Source: Hydractinia symbiolongicarpus (taxonomy: Eukaryota; Cnidaria; Hydrozoa; Anthoathecata; Hydractiniidae). Taken from it: 64,000 bases of DNA. Where the stretch lies: NCBI RefSeq assembly GCF_029227915.1, contig NC_079888.1:19198001-19262000 (forward strand). Reading direction: 5' to 3'. Position 1 is the stretch's first letter. The number at the start of each line of letters is the position of its first letter. Shown here piece after piece: positions 35,601-46,776 of this stretch. The position numbers and the translations under genes were made by a program. Below the pieces are notes generated by a model. It was not told the DNA's origin, did no database searches, and saw only the letters and a program-made list of their open reading frames with translations.

Positions 35601-38600
35601 AATAGCCTGAATAATCAAGTCAAATTATGCTGGGATGTCAAAATCATCTAAATAGGGTATCATTAACTGTGAAAGTTACTAGGAAACAGTAATTTTGAGA
35701 CATGTATTTCTCTGATTTTGCATATTATTTGTATTGGCGCGCAAAACGTCGCATGCTTTGTGGGTAAACCTACATGTAGTTATCACGTGGATTAGATGCT
35801 GTGAAAACCGCAGTAACGAATATGCTCTTGCGTACTTTAAATATTTCTTTTTTTCAACAGCTGTATTTTTTTTCTTAGGTGGTTTGACCGCAGTCATTTA
35901 CACTGATGTCATGCAATGTACCTTGATGGTTGTTGGGGCGTTAGCTTTGTCTATTATTGGTAAGTAGAGCGCGTTATCAGTAGGGCGTATTGTTAGTGAT
36001 TAGTAAAGTCAAGAAACGCTAAGAAAAGTTGTGAACCGCAATTTTGAATTCTAAAATTACAATCCGTAATATCATTTTAAAATTCTTAGTTTTGGCTATT
36101 TTTGGAAATGACCAAACATAATTAACTTTCCACAACTCCGCAGTTGGTAAGCTACAAAAACTTTACTTGCAGATGTGTGATCAGGTAAACAGTGTAGAGA
36201 AACGCGCCACTCACCACTTTCTTCGATATCCACATTTTGAGACAATCAAAGCGACGACCTTCTAGATCCGAAAATTTTGGGAAAACGACGTCGGTGAGAA
36301 TTAGCATGGGTTTAGCTTTTTAAATTAACAAAAATTCGGTGAACCATGGATAAATCCACGGGTTCGTCCGTCCTTAATTTACTGCATTTCGTGCGTTTCG
36401 TTACTGTGGTTACCATTTTGCGTGACAGACAGACGTATTATAATATAGATGCAATCGCACGCATAATATATATATAATAATACTAGTCGTTGTCCGTGGA
36501 AAAATCCACGGGTTTGCCCGTCCTTTATATGTCGCATTTTATATTTCCATTACAGGACGAGTCTTTCGCGGACACATGGACAGACGATGGCTATTATTAT
36601 AGAGATAATCTAAAGTTCTAAATCTGTCGCGATCGTTGTTAAGTTAACTTCGGCAGGCTCATCTAAGCGTAGAAACAGTGCCTGTAATTACTTGTGGGAC
36701 GCACAATATTTTATATTTGGAACTTTAGTTTGTAAATTCATCTCTTATTCCTTATTTCTACGATAGGCTTCAAAGAAGTTGGTGGTATAAATGGTCTTTG
36801 GGATAAATACGCAATTGCAGCAGGAAATGCCACATTTTTACCTACTGTAATCACAACAGCCGCCACAAATGTTACTATGACGACAACTGCTGTTGCTAAG
36901 ACAACGGCTGTCATAGCAACAGTAACTATGGCCAATGCAACCACGCAAGCTCCGTATGTGGCATCATGTTATAAAGCAGAAGAAAAATGGGATCATATGT
37001 TTCGGTGAGTGTGTACAGGGATATTCTCCGTTTAAAATAATACACTCGAATTCGAATCTCGTCGTAGGGATTTTTTTGCTCAATGTTAAAACCGTTAGTG
37101 TTAACTTTATAGATTCACCGTAATACTTTACGAGGTTATATAGATTCTCCGCTATAAGGTCTATATCACTTATCAGTTTTTTTTTATTGGGGAGAACTAG
37201 TACTGGTTTTCTCCTTATTTAAAAATGAACCCGTCTAAATTTTTGTTCACCGTAAAGAACGTACCATATTTTTTAAAAAAGGTCAGTAAACAGCTAGCCT
37301 TAATTCATAATAGTCATTTTCATTTTTATTTTTATTTTTATTTTTCCTTATTTTATTTTTACGTTGTTAACATCGTAATCTTCTGCCATTGTTTACATGA
37401 ATAAATCCATTTTTCATTACTTATCGCACTATATATATCAAGTACATACGTACTACATATGTACAGTGTATAGTCACCTGAAACTGAAATTGTTTCAAAA
37501 CATCTATCGTCGTAGAACACATGAATTTCTTAAAGCGTAAACATTATTCACATACAATATCTATATCACCTAACCCGCTTTTAACTCCTTTCCGTTCGCT
37601 CGAAGACGCAGTCACGAATCTTAAAGTTTGCGTATTTTTTAGTCCACTCGACGATAAAGAATATCCTTGGATTGGAATTGTATTTTCACTACCTATCACC
37701 GGTATTTGGTACTGGTGTACTGATCAGGTAATGTTCAAAATAAAGAAATGTTTTCTTTTCACAACAAGTCTGTCATGTCACAAGCTGTGAAATAATGAAA
37801 TAAAACTTCAAAGGAGTGTGGTGTTTACAAGTACGTGGCATACCAAAACGTTCAGTAGCGTTTTGGAGCGTAATAGATTACTGATAGAACCTTCCAAGTT
37901 GTCTGTACTTTCCTTTGACTATATACTTTCTTTGTGGGGTTCCGGAATCAAGCAGTGCGCAAACATTTCGAACTGGCAGAATACCGGTATTATTAAGACT
38001 AGTCGTTAGCTTGTGGAAGAATCATCTTGTTTGCCTGTCGTGCATATTCTGGTCCTCACATTAAACCCGTCGTATATATCCCAGCGATCGCAATTCGACC
38101 ACCATTTTATATTACGGGAGGATTATTAAAGGAAATGATGATTGTTTGATCTTCTCCTACTCCTGTCAAACTTTGATCAATATTTTCTTCACTAGGTGAT
38201 TGTCCAACGAACATTAGGAGCCAAAAGTATGGTCCATGCAAGACTCGGTACTATTGTTGCCGGCTTTTTAAAATTGTTACCTTTGTATATCATGGTGATG
38301 CCCGGCATGATTTCGCGTGTGTTATATCCGGACATCATCGCTTGTCCGGATCCCAAATCGTGCAAAATGCAATGCGACAATGAGTATGGTTGCTCAAATG
38401 AAGCATATCCGGAGTAAGTGTTGTTGTGCCGGCGCACTGTAAATAGGCTAGTTTTTAAATTTTTGTATTTACCGGAGCATTGGAAGGTTACATGTCATTT
38501 TACACGGAGGTTACAGGAAACTTTTCACCCGCACTGCCTCAGGATGAAACCTTCAGCAATCGTTTTTTTTTTGTCTCTAACGTAAAAAGTCCTAAATAAA

Positions 38601-41498
38601 TTTGAATAAATAAAAAACAAATTCTAATTCTTTTCGCGAAATTCGAGAAATATTAAGATTTGTTTTCTTAGTAAAAATTAAAAACAAAATCAAAAATAAA
38701 TTCGCGAAAAATAATTTCCCTAAAATACTGGAATTAAATAAATATTTCTTTGTTTTACTTTACGTCACAAGTAACCATGTCGCGAAAATAACGTTCTGTA
38801 AAAACTATTATATACTATATATTATATATTATTTTTTTTTTGTTTTAGATTGGTGTTAAATATTTTACCTGTAGGTTTGGTAGGGCTTATGTTAGCTGTC
38901 ATGGTGGCTGCCCTTATGTCGTCGCTTTCGTCAGCGTTTAACAGCGCTAGTACTATTTTCACCATGGATATATGGCGGGTGATTAGACCCAAGTCATCTA
39001 ACAGAGAGCTACTCATAGTAGGGAGGGTCGTCGTCTGTATTTTAGTCGTTGTGGGAATGTTATGGCTGCCTATTGTATCAAGTAAGTTTTATTTTCAACA
39101 GTTTTTTGCGTGGTTTAAAATTTTTTCAATTCATTTGGGATATATTTTTGCAAATTAACAATGAGAATAATTAAATTGTTACTGCCAACAGAGCAAACGC
39201 TGAAGATACTCGCATATATATATGTTGTTGTGTGTGGCTAGATAAACACACAAATAAACAAAAAATATTATTTAAGTTAAACGATCACTCATATATTTAA
39301 TTGCTGGCCTTCACTGACACAACTGATGGACTATACGTACTTTGAGACGTCTTATGTTCATCTGTGCACAAAACTCAAAACTACTAACAAAAAACACGTT
39401 TCGCAACAGACATACAAAAACACGGAACAATTTTTAAATAACAATATTTCATTAATATACCTTTAGCCTAAAAACAATTATTTAGTTGTAAAATAATTAA
39501 ATCTAATAATGTTGGCTATCAATCAAACTTTTAGTATTATTTTTGCGGAAGTTTAATTCCACGAATAATAAGTTAAAGCCGAATCTTCACTGTACGACAT
39601 TCCCGACGATTTTTGTAACAAAAATTAGACACCAAATCAACTTTTTGTCATAATGAAAGTCGCAATCAATCAAGTGATATAATAAATACATGATTCGGTT
39701 CGTTGATCTTTTAAAATAGTTGATTCAAGAGTATACAATATTAATGGCGTGTAAATTCCAGGCCGCAATTCTTTTTAGCAAGTACTGAGTATTAACTATT
39801 TGTCAAAAATAACATGTGTCTTGATGTAGAGACGTTATCGAGATCGTTAATTTCAGCGTGTAGCACAGCAATAACAAAAAATATAATTTATTTTCTTTAG
39901 AGGGTCATGGCGGCCAGCTTTTTAAATATCTCCAAACCATTCAATCTTACCTCGCCCCACCAACTTGTGCGGTGTTTTTGGTTGGCATGCTATGGCCTCG
40001 ATTAACAGAAGCTGGTGCTCTTACTAGTATGTTGTTCGGTTTACTACTGGGTATCATCAGACTTTCATTGGATGTGGCGTACCCACAACCACACTGTGGA
40101 CAGGAAGACACACGAAATGCTTTTGTGAAATTACATTTCATGTACTACGGTAAGAAGAATTGTATCTGCATCGTCAGAGTCACTTCTTTGCTTTTTCAAG
40201 ATATCCCCTATCAACCTCGTTCCCAGGGCATTTTTTCTTGTTGATGAAGTTGATAGCGACGAAAAGGTTTTTGACCACTCCTTGATAACGGTTTACGGGC
40301 CACAAGACTTTGGGGACAAGGTTACTATTTTATACATTCCAAAGTAACGCGCTACTTTCATTATTTACAACAACTACAAACTCAAGTTCAACTATGTCTA
40401 TGAATATCTCATTCAAAATAAAATTGAAAAAAAAAAAGGGAGCTTATCAAGAAAGGAAGTTGGTTTCATTTTTAAATCGTAGTTAGGAAGAGAGGAAGAA
40501 GGGGTGTTAGTAAAAGAAAATAGATGTTAAAATTTTTATTAGTTGTTGGCATCAATCTTATTTTCTTTTCTTTAGCGTTACTTATGTTCTTTGTTTGCAT
40601 AATCATAATGGTGACCATCAGTTTATTCACTCGCCAAGTTCCACTCGAAATGCTGGGCGCACTTACGTGGAAAACTATAAACCGCCCACGTTACCGTGAA
40701 GGAAAACGATCAGCGGAGTATGTAGTAACAGCTGATGTAGCCCTGGGTGAAGTGAAGATTAAAGGTAACTATTTTACTAATTGGATTTCCATATAAAATA
40801 TCTCACCTCTGGACAAGGATGTTAACCTCCATTCTCGACCCCAGAGCTTTTTGAGAACTCTCGAGGAATTAATCTCAAAGAGCTCTGGGGACGAGAATAG
40901 TTAAACCTTTTTATGTCGTTCTATTGTTGTTGTTGCATTAAAATTCAAAGAAAATTCTTTTTTGGCATTGTTTCTATTAATTTGTGAATAAAAATAAACA
41001 GTTGTATATCTTATCCATGTGAGAGACATTGCTTTCTTGATTTTAGTCAACTCAACCTCATTCCTAGGGCGTTTTAATTAATTTAATAGTTGCTCGCGCC
41101 TTAATTACAGGTCAGGGTCCTTGAAACCCAGGGGACGAGCATAGTACCAACTTAGATGGGTCATTAAAAGCAGCGTAAATGGGTCATCAAAATTTTCTTA
41201 ACGAGCAAAACTTTAACAAATTGGATGACGGCCTTTTCCGGTCCATAATTCATCTCTATTTTTTTCTTTTCTTGCCGACTTGGTTTGAGCTGATTGTCCA
41301 AGTAGCCCAAATATTTTTTCGTCTTTCTTTTTAGATGGAGGTGTTGAAAATAGTCGCACCATGTTGGCAGCAGACCAAGAAGAGTTGGATGAAATCGAAC
41401 AGTTTGAACATCAATCGAATCTTAGTAAATGGGGTGTACGTTTCGCAGCGTTTTGTTTGGTTTTCGCCTTGTCGTTTCTATGGATATGGTATCGATAG
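32659..41498 (+). CDS. SLC5-family sodium/sugar cotransporter (SGLT-like), complete, 12 exons
   Basis: Plasma-membrane symporter. Exons: 32659-32760, 33443-33517, 34565-34834, 35187-35292, 35879-35959, 36767-37004, 37643-37727, 38196-38413, 38849-39081, 39901-40149, 40576-40764, 41335-41498, in frame throughout, 669 residues (human SGLT1 664). Hydrophobic helices run through the whole protein, ending in a final helix just before the stop. SGLT motifs: [71 protein letters not shown]. Sugar-site residues known from SGLT1 are kept (N68, H73, E92, Y314, W315, K345, Q481), but the T287 and D454 equivalents are G311 and K478. Exon 6 carries a Thr-rich outer loop with NAT, NVT and NAT sequons. Closest to SGLTs; substrate not provable. 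AATAAA at 41569 is a likely polyadenylation signal. Confidence 0.95.
34969..35087. repeat. CCTCGTTCCCAGGGC-type foldback, SLC5 intron 3
   Basis: The left end ATCCTCGTACCCAGG and right end CCCTGTAAACGAGGTT are related inverted sequences about 115 bp apart. Similar pairs occur several times in this gene. Confidence 0.55.
35425..35492. repeat. CCTCGTTCCCAGGGC-type foldback remnant, SLC5 intron 4
   Basis: Left end AACTCGTTCCCAGAGGC and right end GGCCCTGAAAACAAAGTTG form a degenerate inverted pair. Confidence 0.45.
36335..36449 (-). mobile_element. Mini-Helitron, copy A, 3' end decayed (SLC5 intron 5)
   Basis: On the minus strand the element starts TCTATATTATAATACGTCTG at 36449, preceded by A. 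It shares an internal block with the other copies (TGTCACGCAAAATGG) and ends near an imperfect CCGTGGATTTATCCATGG hairpin. The terminal CTAG is not recognisable. Confidence 0.65.
36483..36605 (-). mobile_element. Mini-Helitron, copy B, intact ends (SLC5 intron 5)
   Basis: A 123-bp element on the minus strand. The 5' end is TCTCTATAATAATAG, next to A. The 3' end has a perfect hairpin (CCGTGGA-TTTT-TCCACGG), a 7-nt spacer and CTAG, followed by T. Insertion between A and T, TC start, hairpin and CTAG end are the standard Helitron marks. There is no Rep/helicase gene, so it is non-autonomous. Confidence 0.85.
37308..37362 (+). repeat. TTTTTA simple repeat
   Basis: Imperfect run of ATTTTT units in SLC5 intron 6. 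Confidence 0.8.
37999..38060 (-). mobile_element. Mini-Helitron 3' end, decayed fragment (SLC5 intron 7)
   Basis: CTAG at 37999-38002 is followed inward by the same spacer and a mutated hairpin arm (CTTGTGGAAGAATC) and GCCTGTCGTGCATATT, paralleling copies B and C. The 5' end is not recognisable. Confidence 0.5.
40212..40327. repeat. CCTCGTTCCCAGGGC-type foldback, SLC5 intron 10
   Basis: Left end CAACCTCGTTCCCAGGGC, right end CTTTGGGGACAAGGTTAC, an inverted pair about 115 bp apart. Confidence 0.6.
40826..40908. repeat. 84-bp foldback of the same family, SLC5 intron 11
   Basis: Left arm ATTCTCGACCCCAGAGCTTT, right arm (read inverted) ATTCTCGTCCCCAGAGCTCT. TTAAC and GTTAA lie at the outer ends. 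The arms pair for about 30 bp, the best preserved copy in the window. Confidence 0.8.
41049..41142. repeat. CCTCGTTCCCAGGGC-type foldback, SLC5 intron 11
   Basis: Left end CAACCTCATTCCTAGGGC, right end CCCAGGGGACGAGCATAG, an inverted pair. Confidence 0.6.
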
Positions 41499-42339
41499 TA
41501 GTCGAGACATAAGCCTTGCCTCATTAATTCAAACAGTTATATTTTTACGTGATATTTTTCGTGATAAAAATAAATTGCAAAACCTGATCTCGTACTCTGA
41601 AAGAACAAGCAGAATTTTTACCCACTAAGGAGCGACTTACTGAAAAAAATGCAAATGCTTCAGTGATGTTAGTTATTTTATTAATGACACAATCAGTATT
41701 TTTTGCCTTGTATAGCTTTCCCAAATGAAGGTATTTCTAAATGAGCAACGAAGAACTCAATGGCTTCTTCAGTGCAACAAGAAATCGAAGTTCGAAGGAT
41801 TGGAAGATTTTGCGAAATACATTTTTGCAGATATGCCGGAGAACATGCCGGGTTTAATTCTCCATCCTCAATGTATGTTTACAAGAAGAAGAGAAATAAA
41901 AAAGCGAAGGATATACTAGGTAGACCTCTCCTTGCTATAAGTAAAATAACGAATGCTTTATAGGCAAAAAATCATGCCAGGTCCAATTCTCTTTCCTCGC
42001 ACCCTTGTCACCAGGGTTTTTTGTCTTCTTGATATGAGGGACGCCATCTTTCATATCAAAAAGTCAAAAAAAGCTTAGGCTGACGGTGCCTTCCTCGATG
42101 TAGGTTCACAAAAATAGGAGAGCAAGAGATATACCAGATTGACTCCTATTTTGCATGAAATTAAGTTCACAACGAAGACAAAAAATAATATGAAATTTCA
42201 TTTTATGTGAATCCTAAGTATTTAAAATACAATACAACTCTATAAATAAGTTTAATATACACATGTTGCCATGACAACCCATACACGTGTTGCTATGCCA
42301 ACCTATACAGTCGTTTACTATAATCAATATAGAAAGAGT

Positions 42340-42575
42340 TGCGGAGAGGTTGCCAAGGCAAAGGCATTAAGCACGGCAAGGAAAGGGCAAAGGCAGGCAA
42401 GGAAACAAGAAGAGGAATCAGGAAGGCAGGGGTGGGTAAGGCATGGTAGGCACAGGCATGGGAGGCACAGGCAAGGACATAGGCAGGCACCAGAAAAGGC
42501 ATAGGAAGGGTAGGCAAAGAAAGGCACGGTCAGTGCTGGCAAGGAAATGGAACGGCAAGGCAGGGGTGCATGACT
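42340..42575 (+). repeat. GGCA-rich low-complexity tract
   Basis: Degenerate AGGCA/AAGGCA/GGCACAGG words fill about 235 bp. The Arg/Gly/His-rich plus-strand and Pro/Cys/Leu-rich minus-strand open frames here are by-products of this composition. Confidence 0.85.
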
Positions 42576-43042
42576 TTAATAGAAAATATCCACCTTACAA
42601 CTCAAAGATTGTGTATACTCAATATATCTAAGATAAGTATCATATTAGTCCAGGAGTATAGAAAGTATTGAGGTGCAAATATTTCAAATTCAATATCTCA
42701 AAAAAAAGTCTCAAATTTATCTCAGGTCAATATACAGTGAATCATGTTAGCAGAATTATGTGCCATTACAAGTATTTAAACAATCGGTCATAACGCCATA
42801 TGATTTTTTGATAAATCTGAGATTAACTTGATTCCAATGACAACAACATTAAAAAGTCAAGATATGGAAATAATCAGAGAAGTCCACGAGAAAGGCAAAA
42901 AAAATTTAAAAAACGCCTTTTTTAGTTTCTTGTGCCTACCAGGTATGTCAACACAAAACTTTTTACCATAAAGTGATAGATCTATTACAAAAAACAAAGC
43001 ACTTTTGGGCTCTATAAATGAAAGTGATAAATGTATGCAACT

Positions 43043-43058
43043 CCCCCCCCCCCCCCCC
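43043..43058 (+). repeat. C16 homopolymer
   Basis: Sixteen consecutive C residues in otherwise AT-rich sequence. The length may be inaccurate because such runs are prone to sequencing error. Confidence 0.85.
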
Positions 43059-43130
43059 TCTACAACTCAAAGATTACCTATTATATGAAAGCCTGGTTGT
43101 TGTAGGTGCAAGATAATTATGTTTTTCCTA

Positions 43131-43198
43131 GCCCTGTCCAGGATTCGAACCTGGATTTCTCATTTGCATGAGTGTCATAGCCATTAGACCAGCAGGGC
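43131..43198 (-). tRNA. tRNA-like sequence, shortened anticodon arm (probable pseudogene or SINE head)
   Basis: On the minus strand it starts GCCCTGCTGGTCTAATGG with an A box (TGGTCTAATGG), a D stem GTC/GAC, a 5-bp T stem with a perfect B box (GGTTCGAATCC), and a closing CAGGGC that pairs with GCCCTG. The anticodon region CTCATGCAAATGAG leaves only a 6-nt loop on a 4-bp stem; the loop could offer GCA (Cys). The total is 68 nt, a few short of normal. Transcription by Pol III is plausible, but decoding function is doubtful. Confidence 0.6.
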
Positions 43199-43289
43199 AT
43201 AAATATATATATATACAAAACTTTACAGGTGAACATTATATACACTTAGGAACTTACAGCACACAGCCTAGTTAATTAACCTTTTGAGA

Positions 43290-44405
43290 AATGCTGGTTA
43301 AGCCACAAGTAACTGTGTTACCTGGCGTAAAACGCTTGGTGGAACAGTTAATACAAATTGAAAACTGTACCACACATTCAGGTGGAGCGCCTTAGTACAG
43401 ATGTGCAGTATATCGTAAATCGAGTGAAACACACAACATTTAAGGTGTTTCGGGTGTAATTATATTTATCCTTTAGCTTGAATAAAAACACAATTTACAT
43501 ATTGTGCCATGTCATAGCGAAAACAGTCAGCAAACCTTTTTTATTTTTCACAAAATGTTCCCGGTAAAACTTAAAATATATGTACTTTAATCTGTGGTGC
43601 GCCATTAGTATAGGTAAAAAAACCCTTTCAAAAAAACTTTAGCACAACTTCTGTTAAATAGAAACACAGGTAATAGCTTGTCGTTAACACTAGGCTGAGT
43701 GATTAGTACAGATATACTGTGGCGCACATATACGTTTCGACATAATATCCCTTTCTGAAAAATATCCTAACTTTGGTTCAAATAAACAGACAGTAAACAC
43801 CCTGTTGTTATCCTACACAGCTAAAACAGTCATTCAGCAATTTTATTTTGCGGAAAAGTTTTTGTAACATTTAAAAATAAAAACATAGTTTAAAACCTGT
43901 TATTACACTCCTAAAGCAAAAAGAATCCTGCAATAGTTTATGGAAAAAGTTCTTGTGCAAGATCAAACATTAATCGTAAAATCGGATAGCCGTAATACAT
44001 TTTTCCAAAAAACTTTACTGCAACTTCGGTTACCCTGCATGACAATAAAAAATTCTTATTTCCAACTGAGCAGAAACTTTAAAATAATAGCAATTAATTA
44101 GACTATTGAGAAATTAAATAAGAAATACATGTTTCAATACATGTTGATGATTGCACGAGAACAGCTTGTCAGAATTTAAAAAGCCTCTTAACAGAAAACG
44201 TAGACGTTGATGTTAAAGTTAGAATTTAAAACGCCTGGGTAATAACAAATGCAGATGTTGAAAAATTAAATAATAAAACAGGTATGTTGCACATCCATAT
44301 AGGTTTAATACCATTTCAAACCAGACATAATCAACATTCAATGTGGCACAGTTTACAAAACGTATAAATCGCGCCAGGTGTTATAGTTACTTGTGACTAA
44401 ACCAG
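43290..44405. repeat. Inverted repeat of about 1.1 kb span
   Basis: The left arm (about 43292-43382: CTGGTTAAGCCACAAGTAAC, ACCTGGCG, AAAACTGTACCACACATTCA) is matched inverted by the right arm (about 44325-44402, minus strand: CTGGTTTAGTCACAAGTAAC, ACCTGGCG, AAACTGTGCCACATTGAA). This is a probable transposon skeleton; no duplication or transposase was found. Confidence 0.7.
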
Positions 44406-44740
44406 ATTAGCTTAAACTTCTGTTAAATAGAAACACAGGTAACAGCTTGTTGTTAACACAGGGCTGAGTGATTTGTACAGGTAGCTATACTGTTTCGCAC
44501 ATACGTTTCGGCACAATACCCATTTCTAAAAAACTATCCTAACTTCAGTTCAAACAAACAGACAGTTAACAACCTGTTCTTATCCTACGCAGCTAAAACA
44601 ATTTTATATACTTTGTGGAAAATTTTGTAACATTTAAAAATAAAAATACAGTTTATAACCTGTTTTTACCTTCTCTAAGCTAAAAACCCCCGCAATATTT
44701 AATGGAAAAAGTTTCTGTTAAAGATTAAAAATTAAACACG
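43648..44740 (+). repeat. Direct repeat pair of about 330 bp
   Basis: 43648-43985 and 44415-44740 are diverged direct copies. Shared blocks include CTTCTGTTAAATAGAAACAC, GGCTGAGTGAT, TATCCTAACTT, ACATTTAAAAATAAAAA and AATGGAAAAAGTT. One copy lies inside and one outside the inverted repeat above. Confidence 0.85.
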
Positions 44741-44784
44741 GCACTATGATTGAGTGTATCATCTCACTCATTGTGTAGTATATG

Positions 44785-44975
44785 TAGAGCTATAGCTAGC
44801 TATAGCCAGAAAATCTATTTCTTTGTAGCTAGCTAGTTTTATACTAGCCATTATGATATTGCTTGATCTTTTTTATGCTATTAGCTAGCTAGCTCTTCAA
44901 TTCAAGTAGCTCTAGCTAGCTATTTAAGTTCTATTATTATTCCAGCTCAGTCAGTAGTTTTATGCTAGCTAGCCT
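44785..44975. repeat. TAGC tetranucleotide-rich tract
   Basis: Several runs of TAGCTAGC separated by short unique stretches, similar to the tract near 13622. Confidence 0.8.
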
Positions 44976-46776
44976 TAGGTGTGAATGAGAATAAGAAAGG
45001 GTTCATTACATACCCTTTCTTTCTTCGCGTTCTTGAACATAACAAGCCCTTCCGTCAGTTGCGATATGGCTTAGATTGAGTTTGAGGCGCTATGTGTCCG
45101 AGAAAATGTCATGTGATGTTAGTAAAAGTGATTTATGTATCACGTGGCTAAAAAGTGTAGGCAGATTTAACCTAAACTGGAAACGGCACCATTTACGCTT
45201 GGTACCATATTTAAAAAACAACAAAAACTCCTTCGCCGTGCTATAAACAAGTTGTCTCGCTTACTAAAAAATGTACAAGAGAATGACCATATTAAATTGC
45301 TGGATTACTGTGATCCTTTGGACGAAATTTTAATATTTCCATAGTAACCATGATAATTTGGATGTATAGGGACGAAATCCTATATACTCTCCACCGTACT
45401 TACATTTCCTTTATATTTGGCTTATATAATGAGGAAATAGGCTCCGCTACGCTCCGTGCGCTGACGCGCACTCCGCTTCTCTCCGCAAAAATAAGGTAAA
45501 AAAAGTTAGACCTGGGGTAGAGTTGTGACATTTTTCGAGCGTTCTAAAAAACTACAACTTGAAATAGCCTCTTACCTTGCACGACACACCTTTTTATAAG
45601 AACGTTTAAATTTCACGCCAGGCTATATGTTTTCATTTGCACACTTTTTAAATCTGTTTTGTTTTTATTTAGGGGTGCTTGCATATTGGAAAAACAAATT
45701 ATAAACTTTTTAAGGTAGAATGATAAGCCATGTGAAGTAAAATAAAACGGTGCTGTTTTTAGCTTAAAAAGATCGAGATAGTGAAGTGTAGTGGTGTTTA
45801 TTTATTTATATAAAATAGAATACGTCTAATTAAAATACTCATAACACCAGAAAATCCACACACATCATGGACTCAGCAAGGCTAAGTAATATACTTAGCA
45901 CATGCTTAAAAAATTCCCCTATCTGACCCTGGGTATGTTTTTAAGTTATATGTTTACAAACATAACATGCAGATGATGTTGAAGCTATTGTTAAAACGTA
46001 TGCTTTTAAAAAGAAAAATATTATTTAAACATTTTAAAGCCAAAGCCTCGATGCCGGTAGGAGGCAAGAAACCCAAGACAAAAAAAGGACAGTATAAACA
46101 TGGATATAAGAAAAGTTATCCGCAAACACAAGAAAACTATAAAAATATTAAAAATGAAAGCACATCTTAGGTTCTAAAAATGGTGGTGTAGTTTTCTGTC
46201 AGAAAAAAAAATAACAAGTACTGTTCATCGGAATTCCAGTTCCATATCGGACTTAGAACTGGAACTCTGTTAAATTTTTTACTTTGGTAACTTCTGAATT
46301 TCTCGTTACAATACTGATCGTATTGTTAAAAAGTCACTACCCTCGAGGCTAAAATCAATACCCACTTTAAGAAGAAATATTGACGAAACGAATTGCTTAA
46401 ATTTTGAAAGTCATTTTTACGTTAAGTAGATTTTACGCGTAATAACTTGTCAGGATTGACGGCGAGTGACTTTCTTTTTTATCGAGTTTACATTATAATT
46501 TGTCGGATTTTTGCGGATTCTAAATTTTAATTACCTAATAGTAGTACCAAAACTACGACTAATTTATTCAAAACAAATATACGGAGAAGTTTCCGCGAGT
46601 TTTTTCCTTTTTCGCTATGCTTTGAACGGGGTATATATTTAAATTCCAATTGAACTGAGTTAATCCACTTAAAACCTCGAAAAAATGATTGGCGAAAATT
46701 TGTCTCGCTTATTTGTTTGAAATAGTGTAGGGACATTTGTGAAGAATCGACATCTAATACTTCGACTCACAAAATA

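Larger units (their letters stand above)
41575..46560. other. Intergenic region, no gene recognised
   Basis: Lies between the 3' ends of the SLC5 gene (plus) and the T-box gene (minus), so the two genes converge here. It holds low-complexity GGCA sequence, a C16 run, a tRNA-like sequence, a large inverted/direct repeat block and TAGC runs, listed separately. Open frames at 41725-41963 and 45967-46170 show no recognisable domain. Confidence 0.5.

Noticed and set aside
42271-42631. Plus- and minus-strand open frames rich in Arg/Gly/His or Pro/Cys/Leu
   Set aside because: They result from the GGCA low-complexity tract; no domain, start context or splice support.
43131-43198. Functional cysteine tRNA
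   Set aside because: The anticodon arm is too short (4-bp stem, 6-nt loop), so decoding is unlikely.
45420-45490. GC-rich patch with repeated CTCCG/GCGC words as a possible CpG-island promoter
   Set aside because: Only about 60 bp, no adjacent gene start; composition alone is not enough.
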